64,000 bases of DNA from Streptomyces violaceusniger Tu 4113 (GTDB taxonomy: Bacteria > Actinomycetota > Actinomycetes > Streptomycetales > Streptomycetaceae): contig NC_015957.1 of assembly GCF_000147815.2 (NCBI RefSeq), positions 5,394,001 through 5,458,000 of the forward strand, written 5' to 3'. Positions 17,888 to 26,291 of this stretch are shown here, piece after piece (position 1 is the first letter of the stretch; every line of letters begins with the position of its first letter). The notes under the pieces are model-generated. The model was not told where the DNA came from, did not search any database, and saw only the letters and a list, made by a program, of their open reading frames with translations. Both the position numbers and the translations under genes were made by a program.

Positions 17888-18811
17888 TCACCGTTGGCCC
17901 AGGTGCTCGCTGAAGAAACCGGCGAGCTTCTCGATGGCGGGGTCCACGTACTGCTTCTTGTCATAGAGGTCGACATGGCTTGCGCCGTCGATCCAGTGGA
18001 GTTCCTTGGGTCCGATGGCCCGCTGGAACGCTTCGACGCTCATCCAGGAGGTGACGGCGCGGGTGCCGACGGTCATGAGGAGAGGACGTTGCCCGATCAG
18101 CGGGATCGGGGCGAAGGCGTCGAAGGTTGCCATCTTGTCGATGCTGGTCCAGGTGAAGAAACGCGCCGAGCGGGCGTGCCCGGCTCGCGGGGTGCGGTAG
18201 TAGTCGAAGCCCTCGGCGCCGTGTTCTCCGCCGAGCGCGCGGGCCTGCTCGGCGGTGTCGGGGAACAGGGTCAGGACCGGGGGCGCCTCACCACGAGCCT
18301 CGGTGGTGCGTGCTTGAGCCGCGGCGTCCAGCATGCCCTGGAAGACGGCCGGGTCCTGGGTTCCGTCGGCTCCCAGGCGGAACTGGCGGGCGATGTCGAC
18401 GGCACTGACCGTGGCGACGGCCTTGATGCGGTGATCGCTCGCGGTGGCGGGCAGTACGTAGCCGCCGGAGGCGCAGATGCCGAGTGCCCCGATGCGCTCT
18501 GCGTCGACGTCGCCGCGGGTGGTGAGGTAGGAGACGGCCGCCTTGAGGTCCTCGACGCGGTGGGCGGGATCCTCCAGACCGCGTGGCTCGCCGCCGCTCT
18601 CGCCCTGGTGGGCCGCGTCGAAGGCGAGCGTGACAAAGCCCCGCTCGGCCAGGCGCCGCGCGTACAGACCGGCGGCCTGCTCCTTCACACCGCTGCCGGG
18701 GTGGCCGACGACGATCGCCGGGCGCGGGCCCGGTGCCGGGGTGTCGGGAAGGTAGAGGTGGCCGGCGAGCGGGACGCCGACACTGTCGAAGGTGACGTTG
18801 GTCTTCGCCAC
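17888..18811 (-). CDS. Alpha/beta hydrolase (YcjY/dienelactone hydrolase-like)
   Basis: 307 aa. The oxyanion region is VGHPGSGVKEQ, the nucleophile elbow is GICASGGY (cysteine-type elbow as in dienelactone-hydrolase relatives), and the late histidine lies in DGASHVDLYD. No signal peptide. The GTG at 18811 is used because it has GGGAG just upstream and starts at the first beta strand; an upstream open extension is Pro/Arg-rich shadow sequence. Divergent from an XRE regulator across a palindromic region, so it is probably that regulator's target. Substrate unknown. Confidence 0.85.
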   Translation of the reverse strand: MAKTNVTFDSVGVPLAGHLYLPDTPAPGPRPAIVVGHPGSGVKEQAAGLYARRLAERGFVTLAFDAAHQGESGGEPRGLEDPAHRVEDLKAAVSYLTTRGDVDAERIGALGICASGGYVLPATASDHRIKAVATVSAVDIARQFRLGADGTQDPAVFQGMLDAAAQARTTEARGEAPPVLTLFPDTAEQARALGGEHGAEGFDYYRTPRAGHARSARFFTWTSIDKMATFDAFAPIPLIGQRPLLMTVGTRAVTSWMSVEAFQRAIGPKELHWIDGASHVDLYDKKQYVDPAIEKLAGFFSEHLGQR

Positions 18812-18921
18812 GGGATGCTCCCTATGCGCTGTCTCGGCGGGGCCGCACCCAGGCGGTGGGCTCCGCGCCCGGCACATCGCCAGGCACGTCTCCACCCTCG
18901 GCGCGCCCCTGAGCACGCAAA

Positions 18922-18958
18922 AGGGGCACGTTCTTGCCTGGGAAGAAACCTGCCCCCT
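18922..18958. promoter_or_regulatory. Long imperfect palindrome in divergent promoter region
   Basis: Outer arms AGGGGCA (18922-18928) and TGCCCCCT (18951-18958), inner arms GTTCTT (18930-18935) and AAGAAAC (18943-18949), lie between the hydrolase and the XRE regulator. The position and symmetry suit an operator controlling both genes. Confidence 0.55.
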
Positions 18959-18992
18959 CACCACCTGTGCCGCTCACGCGAGAATGGGACGC

Positions 18993-19838
18993 ATGACTCC
19001 GGCACCCGCCCCCCGCGAGCTCGGAGCCTTCCTCAAGGCTCGCCGAGCCCAGCTTGCGCCGCAGGACCTGGGCCTGCCCGAGACGGACTCGCATCGCAAG
19101 GTCGCGGGACTGCGCCGCCAAGAGGTCGCCCAGCTCGCGGCCATCAGCGTCGACTACTACACCCGACTGGAACAGGGCCGCGTCCGAGCGTCCGAATCGG
19201 TGCTCGCGACCCTCGCCCGCGCGCTGCGCCTCGACGACGACCAGCAGAAGTACCTCTACGAACTGGCCGGCAGGTCCGACGCGCGGCCGCGCCGTCGGCG
19301 GGGGCCCGCGCAGCGCATGCGGCCCGCCATGCGGCGCCTGCTCGACCAGCTCACGGGGACCCCCGCCGTCGTCCTCGGCAAGCGGATGGACATCCTGGCC
19401 TGGAACGTTGCCGCCGCGGCCCTGTTCACCGACTTCTCGCTGACGCCACCAGGGCGGCGCAACTACGTCCGCCTGCTGTTCACCGACCCGGTCGTCCGCG
19501 ATATGCATCGGGAGTGGGAGCACGACGCCCGCGACGCCGTCGCCGCGCTGCGCATGGAGGCCGCGGCGGACCCTGACGACCCCGAGCTGGCCCAGCTCGT
19601 CGGCGAGCTGTCCGTCCAGGACGCCGACTTCCGCACCTGGTGGGCCGAGCACCGGGTCAACAACCTCAGCTACGGCACCAAGCACTACCGGCATCGGCTG
19701 GTCGGTGACCTCACGCTGGACTGCGACGTCTGGAGCAGCCCCGACGGCTCAGGGCAGCGCCTCATGGTCCTCACCGCCGAGCCCGACACCCCGTCGCACG
19801 ATGCGTTGCGCATCCTCACCGCCTGGACGGCCGAGTAA
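18993..19838 (+). CDS. MmyB-like XRE-family transcriptional regulator
   Basis: 281 aa. N-terminal helix-turn-helix with the actinomycete signature GLRRQEVAQLAAISVDYYTRLEQGR, followed by the MmyB ligand-binding domain containing DILAWNVAAAALF, NYVRLLFTDP and FRTWWAEHRV. The domain binds fatty-acid-like ligands in known relatives. ATG at 18993; a second ATG 9 nt upstream is possible. Such regulators usually sit divergently beside the single oxidoreductase or hydrolase gene they control, as here. Confidence 0.92.
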   Translation: MTPAPAPRELGAFLKARRAQLAPQDLGLPETDSHRKVAGLRRQEVAQLAAISVDYYTRLEQGRVRASESVLATLARALRLDDDQQKYLYELAGRSDARPRRRRGPAQRMRPAMRRLLDQLTGTPAVVLGKRMDILAWNVAAAALFTDFSLTPPGRRNYVRLLFTDPVVRDMHREWEHDARDAVAALRMEAAADPDDPELAQLVGELSVQDADFRTWWAEHRVNNLSYGTKHYRHRLVGDLTLDCDVWSSPDGSGQRLMVLTAEPDTPSHDALRILTAWTAE

Positions 19839-19863
19839 ACGGAGAACGCCCCAATTCGAACTC

Positions 19864-20691
19864 TCACTGGGACGGCGAGGAGGGCTGCGGCGGGGTGAAG
19901 TAGGTGCCGTCCTTGGGCACTCCATCATGTTCGGTGCCGTCGTCGTCGCGGTAGCGCCATGCGAAGGGGAGACCGTGGGCGGTCTCGGAATCGGGTCCGC
20001 TCATGAGCTGGAAGTGCAGATGTGGCTCGGAGGAGTTGCCGGAGTTGCCGCACTCGGCCAATTGCTGGCCGACCGTGACCCGGTCGCCCTCGGCCACACG
20101 GAGAGATCCGCGCCTGAGGTGCCCGAAGCCCGCGTACACGCCCTGGTCCAGCTCGAGCACGAGGTAGTTGCCCCATAGATGGCGGGGCCGGCCGAGACTG
20201 CGTATGAAGCCCTCCAGGTAGAGGTAGGCGATGCCGGGCAGCGAGGTGCGGGAGAAGTGATCGCGCTGGCGGTCGGTGGTTGCCACGACCACGCCGTCGC
20301 CGGGGGCCAGGACGGAGCTGCCGAAGGCGGGGTAATGGTGCGGGCGGCGGCCCAGCGGCCAGAGCGGGCGGAACGGTGGCGTGGCTTCTGCCGAGGGGTG
20401 GTGTGTCAGGTCGATGGCGTAGGTCTGCGCATGGCTGTGCGTGTGGCTGGGCACCTTCGTGCCCGGGCCGTTGAGGGCCTGCCAGCGTCCGGTCACGGGC
20501 ACCTCGACCGGGACCGGTGTCTGTCCTTGTGGCGGGCGCTGTTTGCACCACAGGTGCCAGCGCATCAGCCCGCCGAGCATGAGAAGAATGACGCCCGCGA
20601 ACCAGAGCGGACCCAGACCCTGTCTGTTCACCAGGATGCACACCGCCCCGATGGCGAAGACCAGGCCGTGTCGTTTCCGCAGGGACGTCAA
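19864..20691 (-). CDS. Membrane-anchored M23-family (LytM-like) peptidase
   Basis: 275 aa. Two adjacent N-terminal membrane segments (about residues 9-42) precede a cell-wall peptidase domain with HAQTYAIDL (first zinc His/Asp), VLAPGDGVVV, GNYLVLELDQG and the second zinc motif PHLHFQL. Likely cleaves peptidoglycan cross-bridges or acts as a scaffold outside the cell. The TTG at 20691 has GAGGAG 8 nt upstream; the frame continues upstream without a comparable site. Converges with the XRE gene. Confidence 0.85.
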   Translation of the reverse strand: MTSLRKRHGLVFAIGAVCILVNRQGLGPLWFAGVILLMLGGLMRWHLWCKQRPPQGQTPVPVEVPVTGRWQALNGPGTKVPSHTHSHAQTYAIDLTHHPSAEATPPFRPLWPLGRRPHHYPAFGSSVLAPGDGVVVATTDRQRDHFSRTSLPGIAYLYLEGFIRSLGRPRHLWGNYLVLELDQGVYAGFGHLRRGSLRVAEGDRVTVGQQLAECGNSGNSSEPHLHFQLMSGPDSETAHGLPFAWRYRDDDGTEHDGVPKDGTYFTPPQPSSPSQ

Positions 20692-20761
20692 CAAGAGTGC
20701 TCCTCGTTCCTTGCCGTGGTTTCTTGCCGTGCGATGGTCACCGCCGATGGGTAGGAGCTTG

Positions 20762-21415
20762 ATGCTCGCCCAGATGTCCGGCGTGCCACCAGACGAGCGG
20801 TATCTCGTCGGCACCCGCGGGGTCACCGAGGAGGAGGCCCGCGGCTACGTCGACCGGCTGATCGAGGACCGGGACGGCCGGCTCGACGTCCGCGAGGAGG
20901 CGCTGGAGTGGCTCGGTGAGCAGGCCGGGGCGGGCCGGATCCGGCTGCTCGGCCACGACCCCAGCTCGCCGCGGGAGATCGAGGAGCTGTGCGACCGGGG
21001 CGGCTCGGTCGCGGAGTTCCCCACCACGACGGCGGCCGCGAAGGCCGCACGCGAGCACGGCATGCCGGTCGTGATGGGCGCGCCGAACGTCCTGCGCGGC
21101 CACTCGCACAACGGCAACGCGTCCGGCCGTGAGCTGGTCGGCCGCGGCCTGGTCACCGCGCTCGCCTCCGACTACCTGCCGTCGGGGCTGCTCTCGGCGG
21201 CACTGCTGCTCGCCGAGGACGGGCTGGCGTCGCTGCCCGAGGCGGTCGGCCTGGTCACCGGCGGCGCCGCGGACGTGGCCGGTCTCCCGGACCGCGGCCG
21301 GCTGGCGCCGGGTCTGCGGGCCGATCTGGTGCTGGCCGAACCGGGCCGCCCCTGGCCCGTCGTCGCGGCCGTCCTGCGTGCGGCCTGGGGAGCCTCGGGA
21401 GGTGACGCGGCATGA
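20762..21415 (+). pseudogene. phnM: PhnM remnant (C-terminal half of the C-P lyase pathway diphosphatase)
   Basis: The frame encodes RYLVGTRGVTEEEARGYVDR, IRLLGHDPSSPREIEELCDRG, AEFPTT, GAPNVLRGHSHNG, ASDYLPSGLL and RGRLAPGLRADLVL, the C-terminal half of PhnM. At about 217 aa it lacks the first 150-180 residues, including the amidohydrolase HxH metal site, and the upstream sequence is the promoter side of the M23 gene. It is therefore a 5'-deleted gene. Its stop overlaps the next start (ATGA), preserving an old operon. Confidence 0.8.
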
Positions 21416-22242
21416 GCGGCCGGATCCCCTGGCCGGTGCCCGAACCGCACCTGCCCTCCGGCGTCCACCCGGCGCTGGCCGCGGCGACCCGGGCCGCCAC
21501 GGACGCGTTCCGCGCCGCGCGCGAGGCGTACGACCGGGCCGAGCTGGCCGAGAAGGTGCAAGTCGGCGCGGACGGTACGCCCACGATGCGGCTGGACATC
21601 CTGGTGGACACCGCGATCGCCGAGGTCGTGAACGCCCACCGGATCAATCTGCTCAGCGAGGAACTGGGCCACATCGACAACGGCTCCGCCGTCACACTGG
21701 TCACCGACCCGGTGGACGGCACGGCGAACGCCGCCTCCGGTGTCCCCCTGTCGGCGTTCGCGGGCGTCATCGCGGTGGACGGGGTGCCGACGGAGGCGCT
21801 GACCAGCTGGCTGGACACCGGGCGCTGCTGGCACACGGTGGCGGGCCGGCCGTCGCCGTACCGCACAAACGGCCGTACGGAGCTGGACGGCGCGGCGGTG
21901 AGTCTGCTGCGGCCGCAGGCGCATATCGCCGACGCATGGTGGCGGGTGGCGACACGGGCGGCCAGGATCCGCATCCTGTCGACGAGTTGCCTGGAAGCGG
22001 TGCTGGTGGCCGAGGGGTCGACGGACGCGTTCGCCGACGCCGGCTCCGACACCCACCGGATCGTGGACCTGGCGGCCGCGATGGTGACGGTCCCCGCGGC
22101 GGGCGGCGCGGTGATCGATGTGCACGGCCGGCCGCTGGAGATCGACCCCGACCTCACCCGCCGCTGGTCGGGTGTGGTGGCGGCGACCCCGCGGCTCGCG
22201 GAGGAACTGGCGGAGACCATCCGCGGAACGGAGGACCGATGA
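21412..22242 (+). CDS. Inositol monophosphatase-family protein
   Basis: 276 aa, IMPase-like. Metal-binding residues are visible as LSEELG (first acidic site) and DPVDGTANA (DPxDGT signature); the late acidic site is in GSTDAFADAGSD. It overlaps the PhnM remnant upstream and the PhnZ-like gene downstream by 4 bp each, so it belonged to a phosphonate operon, where it may dephosphorylate a sugar phosphate intermediate. Substrate is inferred from context only. Confidence 0.8.
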   Translation: MSGRIPWPVPEPHLPSGVHPALAAATRAATDAFRAAREAYDRAELAEKVQVGADGTPTMRLDILVDTAIAEVVNAHRINLLSEELGHIDNGSAVTLVTDPVDGTANAASGVPLSAFAGVIAVDGVPTEALTSWLDTGRCWHTVAGRPSPYRTNGRTELDGAAVSLLRPQAHIADAWWRVATRAARIRILSTSCLEAVLVAEGSTDAFADAGSDTHRIVDLAAAMVTVPAAGGAVIDVHGRPLEIDPDLTRRWSGVVAATPRLAEELAETIRGTEDR

Positions 22243-22802
22243 CCACCGGAATTCCCGCTGCCCCGCTGACGGGCGAGGAGCTGACCGCACTCGTCGACGG
22301 CCTCGCGGGCCTGCCGTACGGCGGGGAGGCCGTCGACCAGCGGACCCACGCGCTGCAGACTGCGTGGCTGGCGAGGGACGCGGGCGCGGACGACGAGCTG
22401 GTGGTCGCCGCGGCGCTGCACGACATCGGCCGGGCCCGGCCGGTCCGGGCCGAACACCCGGGGCTGCCGCACGAGGTGGCGGGCGCCGAGTTCGCCCGGC
22501 GCCGGGTCAGCGAACGGGCGGCGTGGGTCATCGCCCAGCACGTACCGGCCAAGCGCTATCTGGTGGCGACCGATCCGGCGTACCACGCCCTGCTCAGCCC
22601 GGCGTCGATCGCGTCCCTCAAGGTCCAGGGCGGCCCGATGGACGAGCACGAGGCGGCGGAGTTCGCGGCGCACCCGCTGTCCGCGGACGCGGTCGCGCTG
22701 CGCCGCTGGGACGACGCGGCGAAGGATCCGGACGGCCCGCGGCTCACGATGCCGGACCTCCTCGCGGCCCACGCCCGCTGCGTCGCGGCGCGGCGGACCT
22801 GA
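22239..22802 (+). CDS. HD-domain oxygenase, PhnZ-like
   Basis: 187 aa. Matches PhnZ, the mixed-valence di-iron oxygenase that cleaves 2-amino-1-hydroxyethylphosphonate, across its length: HALQTAWLARDAGADDE, ALHDIGR (HD motif), AQHVPAKRYLVATDPAY, LKVQGGPMDEHE and LRRWDDAAK. PhnZ has the same order, with HVAAKRYLV, YQGGPMDE and RAWDEKGK. No PhnY hydroxylase is beside it. The ATGA overlap with the IMPase-like gene suggests co-translation. It could instead act on another phosphonate such as a TmpB substrate. Confidence 0.8.
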   Translation: MTTGIPAAPLTGEELTALVDGLAGLPYGGEAVDQRTHALQTAWLARDAGADDELVVAAALHDIGRARPVRAEHPGLPHEVAGAEFARRRVSERAAWVIAQHVPAKRYLVATDPAYHALLSPASIASLKVQGGPMDEHEAAEFAAHPLSADAVALRRWDDAAKDPDGPRLTMPDLLAAHARCVAARRT

Positions 22803-22814
22803 CGGCGGTGGCGG

Positions 22815-22852
22815 CGCCCCGGGGGCAGGCCGCTCGGCCTGACCCCGGGGCG
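22815..22852. terminator. Large intrinsic terminator after the phosphonate genes
   Basis: A long hairpin pairs CGCCCCGGGG with CCCCGGGGCG, and the inner CAGGCC with GGCCTG, around GCTC; each strand has one bulged base. It starts 13 bp after the HD gene. Confidence 0.8.
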
Positions 22853-22859
22853 TTGTCGC

Positions 22860-23093
22860 TTGGTCCGCGGGCGATGCGAGCCTGCCCTCCCGACGGCCTC
22901 CGGGATCGTCGGCACTACGGAGGGCCAGTTCCTGAACCTGCACGAGCCCGGAGCGGCCAGGGCCCTGCTCGACGAGGCGCTGGCCCGGGGGTGGCGCCCC
23001 GACGATCCCACGAGGCGGGAGATGGACGGCTGGGCCCTGTTCGCAAGCGTGGCCGCACGTCGCGGCGCGACGCCCCAGCACCGCGGCGACTGA
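22860..23093 (+). pseudogene. Fragment of an uncharacterised protein
   Basis: 77-codon frame from a GTG. The stretch LNLHEPGAARALLDEALARG then GWRPDDPTRREMDGW has protein-like composition, but there is no ribosome binding site and the ends look arbitrary. I do not recognise a domain. It lies in a debris region (22853-23588) with no other credible full gene. Confidence 0.35.
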
Positions 23094-23113
23094 CGAGGCT
23101 CAGGCGCCGAAGC

Positions 23114-23142
23114 GGGCGAGTGGGCGAGTGGGCGAGTGGGCG
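23114..23142. repeat. Octamer tandem repeat
   Basis: Three copies of GGGCGAGT followed by GGGCG, in non-coding DNA between gene fragments. Confidence 0.8.
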
Positions 23143-23365
23143 TGCAAGGTCTCGTCGGGGACGAGGGAAGGCTGACCGGTCGGACCGGTCCCTGCGTCCG
23201 CATGTGGTGCCATTCAGCTGAGCCGAGGTGGGTGACCGAAGCTGCGGGGGCCGCGAGGGGAAGGATGGACGACGGCGCGCGGCAGCCGGACAGACGCCCA
23301 GGGAGATGACGTCATGCGCGGACGGAACGGCCCGTTCTGGGATGCGGTGGAAGGCCGCTCGCCGT

Positions 23366-23528
23366 TGCCGAAGTCGCCCGCGGTGGCACCCAGCGGCCGG
23401 GTGAGGACAAAGGCGATCCACAAGCTCCACACCGCGTCGGCACCGAGGGCCAAGCGAGCGACGGCGGCGATGGTCAGGGCGAACAGCACCGCGGACAGCC
23501 AGTACCCGAGGATGCTTCCACGCCAGGA
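23366..23528 (-). pseudogene. Remnant of a COG4705-like membrane protein
   Basis: Minus-strand frame with GYWLSAVLFALTIAAVARLA followed by WSLWIAFVLTRPLGATAGDF. The second part matches the FWIAYxLTRPLGAxxGD core of COG4705 membrane proteins. Only about 55 residues survive, with no start and no C-terminal helices. Confidence 0.6.
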
Positions 23529-23588
23529 AGGGGGTGGTGAACACCCAGCGCGACGGAGGTTGGACGACGGCACAACGTGCCGGTGGAG

Positions 23589-25016
23589 TTACATCGCCAG
23601 TGGCAGCCGCAGGACCAGCCGGGCCCCCGGGCCGTCGCCCTCCACCGCCACCCGGCCGCCATGATGAGTGGTCACGTCCCGCACGATGGCCAGCCCCAGC
23701 CCGGAGCCGCCGGCGTCCCGGCTGCGGGCGTCATCCAGCCGGGTGAACCGTTCGAAGACCCGCTCTCGGTCGGCGGGTGCGATACCGGCGCCGTCGTCCC
23801 GGACACTCAGCACCGCCTCCTCACGCGCGGTGTCCAGGGTGACCTCCACCCGGTGGCGGGCATACCGGACGGCATTGTCGAGCAGATTGCGCACGGCCCG
23901 GGAGAGGGCGTCCGCGTCCCCGCGGACACGGGCGGGGCGGATGCGGCCGCGGACGACGGCCACACCGGGGCGGACGTGCAGGCGCCGCACCTCGGCCCGC
24001 ACCAGGTCGTCCAGGTCGACATCGGCCGTGAGCGCGGTAGCCGGAGTGGCGTCCAGACGGGCCAGCCGTACGAGGTCGTCGATGAGCCGGCCGAGCCGGA
24101 CCGTCTCCTCCAGCAGATCGGGCAGCCGGGCCGAGAAGTCGGTGCGGGGGTGGCGGGCGGCGGTCTCGAGTTCGGCCCGTACGGCAGCCACCGGGCTGCG
24201 CAGCTCATGCGCGGCGTCGGCCACGAACTGCCGCTGATGGGCAGTGGCCTCGTCGAGCCGGGCCAGCAGATCGTTGAGGGTGGCCCCCAGCCGCCTCATC
24301 TCGTCGGCGGCCGGTGGCAGATCCAGCCGGCGGTGCAGATCGGTGGCGGTGATCTCGGCGGCCTGGCGGCGCAGCCGCTCCACCGGCACCAGCGCCCGCC
24401 CGGTGATATGCCATCCGGCGGCGGCGAGCAGGGCCGTCAGTACCGGAAGGCCCACGGCCAGTTCGGCGACGAGCTCATCCACGCTGTGGTCGGCCTGGGC
24501 GGTGGCAAGCCCCACGTACACGGTCTCGGGGGCGTGCGTCGACCCGGCCGACACGGTGGCGACACGGTAGGTCCCCTGGTCGCCCAGCGGCACCCCGTGG
24601 GCGGTGCGCACCGACGGTTCGCCGCTGAGGCCCGGTTTCAGCGTCCGGAACAGCGCGGGTTCCCCCGTAACGTTCCCGGACGCCGCGATCACCCGGCCCC
24701 GGTGGTCGACGATCTGGGTCACGTCGTCACCGGTGCCGGAGGCGGGCAGCGGCTGCACCGCCCGGCCGTTGTCCAGGGCGGCTGCGATGATCAGCGCACG
24801 CTGCCGGGCGCTGTCGTCCAGGCTGCGGATGAGCGAGGCGTGCTGGCTGATCACCAGCAGCGCGCCCGCCAGGCACAGACCGAGCGCGGTGACGAGCGTG
24901 GCGGCGAGTGTCAGCCGTATCCGCAGGCCCAACCCGCGCCAACGGGGGAGCCAGGTGCGCGTCCGTGATGTCGCCGGGACCCTGCGGAGGGCCAGGGGCA
25001 CGGCGGGGGACTCCAT
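23589..25016 (-). CDS. Two-component sensor histidine kinase
   Basis: 475 aa membrane kinase. Helices at about 36-57 and 182-204 flank a 125-residue extracellular sensor, followed by HAMP (about 205-260). The phosphoacceptor is H270 in FVADAAHELRSP. N-box NLLDNAVRYA, G1 DDGAGIAP, F ERFTRLDD and G2 GSGLGLAIV are intact. It lies 3 bp after the response-regulator gene, its partner. The signal is unknown; the divergent gene for a small secreted protein suggests a cell-envelope cue. Confidence 0.93.
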   Translation of the reverse strand: MESPAVPLALRRVPATSRTRTWLPRWRGLGLRIRLTLAATLVTALGLCLAGALLVISQHASLIRSLDDSARQRALIIAAALDNGRAVQPLPASGTGDDVTQIVDHRGRVIAASGNVTGEPALFRTLKPGLSGEPSVRTAHGVPLGDQGTYRVATVSAGSTHAPETVYVGLATAQADHSVDELVAELAVGLPVLTALLAAAGWHITGRALVPVERLRRQAAEITATDLHRRLDLPPAADEMRRLGATLNDLLARLDEATAHQRQFVADAAHELRSPVAAVRAELETAARHPRTDFSARLPDLLEETVRLGRLIDDLVRLARLDATPATALTADVDLDDLVRAEVRRLHVRPGVAVVRGRIRPARVRGDADALSRAVRNLLDNAVRYARHRVEVTLDTAREEAVLSVRDDGAGIAPADRERVFERFTRLDDARSRDAGGSGLGLAIVRDVTTHHGGRVAVEGDGPGARLVLRLPLAM

Positions 25017-25019
25017 GGG

Positions 25020-25697
25020 TCACCTGCCGTCGGCCGCTAGGCGGTATCCCGCCCCGCGGACGGTTTCGATGGACCGCACCCTGAAGGGAGTGTCGATCTT
25101 GCGTCGCAGATAGCCGATGTAGACCTCGACGACATTGGGGTCCAGATCAAAGTGCTCGGCCCAGACATGGGTGAGGATCTCCTGTTTGCTCACCACCTGG
25201 CCCTCGTGGCGTACCAGATATTCGAGCAGCGAGAACTCCCGGGTGGTCAGCTCGATGGGAGTTCCGGCGCGCACACAGGTGCGGCCCCCCGGGTCCAGGA
25301 GGAGGTCCCCGACGCTCAGGACCGGGGGTCTGGGAATGTGGCCGCGCCGGATCAGGGCGTGCAGCCGGGCGGTCAGGACGACGTAGGAAAAGGGTTTGGT
25401 GAGGTAGTCGTCCGCGCCGATGTCCAGCCCGTCGGCCTCGTCGTATTCGCCGTCCTTGGCGGTGAGCATCAGCACGGGGGTCCAGTCCTTGGCGGCCCGG
25501 AGCCGCCTGCACACGTCGTAACCATTGACCCGCGGCAGCATGATGTCCAGCACGATGGCGTCATAGGGGGTCTCGCCGACTCTGTACAGCCCCTCCGCCC
25601 CGTCGGTGGCGAGGTCCACGGCGAATCCCTCGGTGGTGAGCCCATGGACCAGGGCGCGCCCCAGCATGGGATGGTCTTCGACGACGAGGACACGCAT
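25020..25697 (-). CDS. OmpR-family response regulator
   Basis: 225 aa. Receiver domain with the phosphoacceptor D51 in VLDIMLP and the conserved lysine in YLTKPFS, then a winged-helix output domain with LTTREFSLLEYLVRHEG and YIGYLRRKID. Encoded immediately upstream of its kinase. Probably activates its own operon and the divergent small-protein gene through the 11-bp-spaced repeats at 25765-25833. Confidence 0.94.
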   Translation of the reverse strand: MRVLVVEDHPMLGRALVHGLTTEGFAVDLATDGAEGLYRVGETPYDAIVLDIMLPRVNGYDVCRRLRAAKDWTPVLMLTAKDGEYDEADGLDIGADDYLTKPFSYVVLTARLHALIRRGHIPRPPVLSVGDLLLDPGGRTCVRAGTPIELTTREFSLLEYLVRHEGQVVSKQEILTHVWAEHFDLDPNVVEVYIGYLRRKIDTPFRVRSIETVRGAGYRLAADGR

Positions 25698-25764
25698 ATT
25701 GCGCCTTTCTCTCCCCTTGCGTCCCGAATGTTCTTTTCAGCGTAAAGGGACTGCGGGGCAGCGA

Positions 25765-25833
25765 GCTGAGAGCCCGCTGAGAGACCCCGGAGGTTCCGTG
25801 ACCTCCATCACTCCACCTCAGGCTCCTCTCAGC
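25765..25833. promoter_or_regulatory. Tandem repeats, likely OmpR-type response-regulator sites
   Basis: GCTGAGAG occurs at 25765-25772 and 25776-25783, exactly 11 bp apart. Its reverse complement CTCTCAGC is at 25826-25833, with a weaker in-phase copy (5 of 8) at 25815-25822. The 11-bp period is what OmpR/PhoB regulators recognise, and the sites lie between the response-regulator gene and the divergent secreted-protein gene. Confidence 0.6.
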
Positions 25834-25900
25834 TGCCCCGGCGCAGGATGAGCGTATTCCGGATGGAAGGTCCGTCCGGTGCCGAAAGCGAAGGTTGAAC

Positions 25901-26224
25901 ATGAACACACGCAAGAAGGCAGCCGTACTCGCCGCGTCCGCCGTAGCCATCGTCACGACCGTCATCGGTGGCGGTACCGCCATGGCGGCCACGCAGCCGT
26001 CCCACCCCTCGTCCTCGGCGTCCGCCACGGCGCAGAAGCCCACCCCTCCGGGCCCCTCCACCTCGAAGAGCGGCGGCGAGAGCGAGCAGAAGGGCGAGCA
26101 CGAGAAGAAGGGCGAGAGCGAGCAGAAGGGCGAGAGCGAGCAGAAGGGCGGCCAGGAGGACGGCTCCGACGGTCACAACGACTCCGGCTCCCGGACCAAC
26201 CACGAGTCCGAGGGCAACGAGTAG
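25901..26224 (+). CDS. Small secreted Ser/Gly/Glu/Lys-rich repeat protein
   Basis: 107 aa with a Sec signal peptide (about 1-31: KK, hydrophobic core, then AMA-AT cleavage site). The mature part is low-complexity: a Ser/Pro-rich segment and then imperfect heptamer-like repeats of GESEQKG/GEHEKKG from about residue 60 to 85, ending in a Glu/Asn-rich tail. No cysteine and no known domain. ATG at 25901 with GAAGG 6 nt upstream. It is divergent from the two-component operon and flanked by its likely binding sites, so it is probably a target. Function unknown. Confidence 0.7.
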   Translation: MNTRKKAAVLAASAVAIVTTVIGGGTAMAATQPSHPSSSASATAQKPTPPGPSTSKSGGESEQKGEHEKKGESEQKGESEQKGGQEDGSDGHNDSGSRTNHESEGNE

Positions 26225-26246
26225 GAAGAAACCCCGGACCTCACCC

Positions 26247-26278
26247 GAGGCGGGCGGTCGTCTTCGGCCGCCCGCCTC
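26247..26278. terminator. Bidirectional intrinsic terminator
   Basis: Perfect 11-bp arms GAGGCGGGCGG (26247-26257) and CCGCCCGCCTC (26268-26278) between the converging secreted-protein and kinase genes. Confidence 0.85.
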
Positions 26279-26291
26279 ACCCTGTGAGGGC

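Noticed and set aside
23114..23142. Octamer tandem repeat considered as a CRISPR fragment
   Set aside because: Repeats are directly contiguous without spacers and no cas genes are present.
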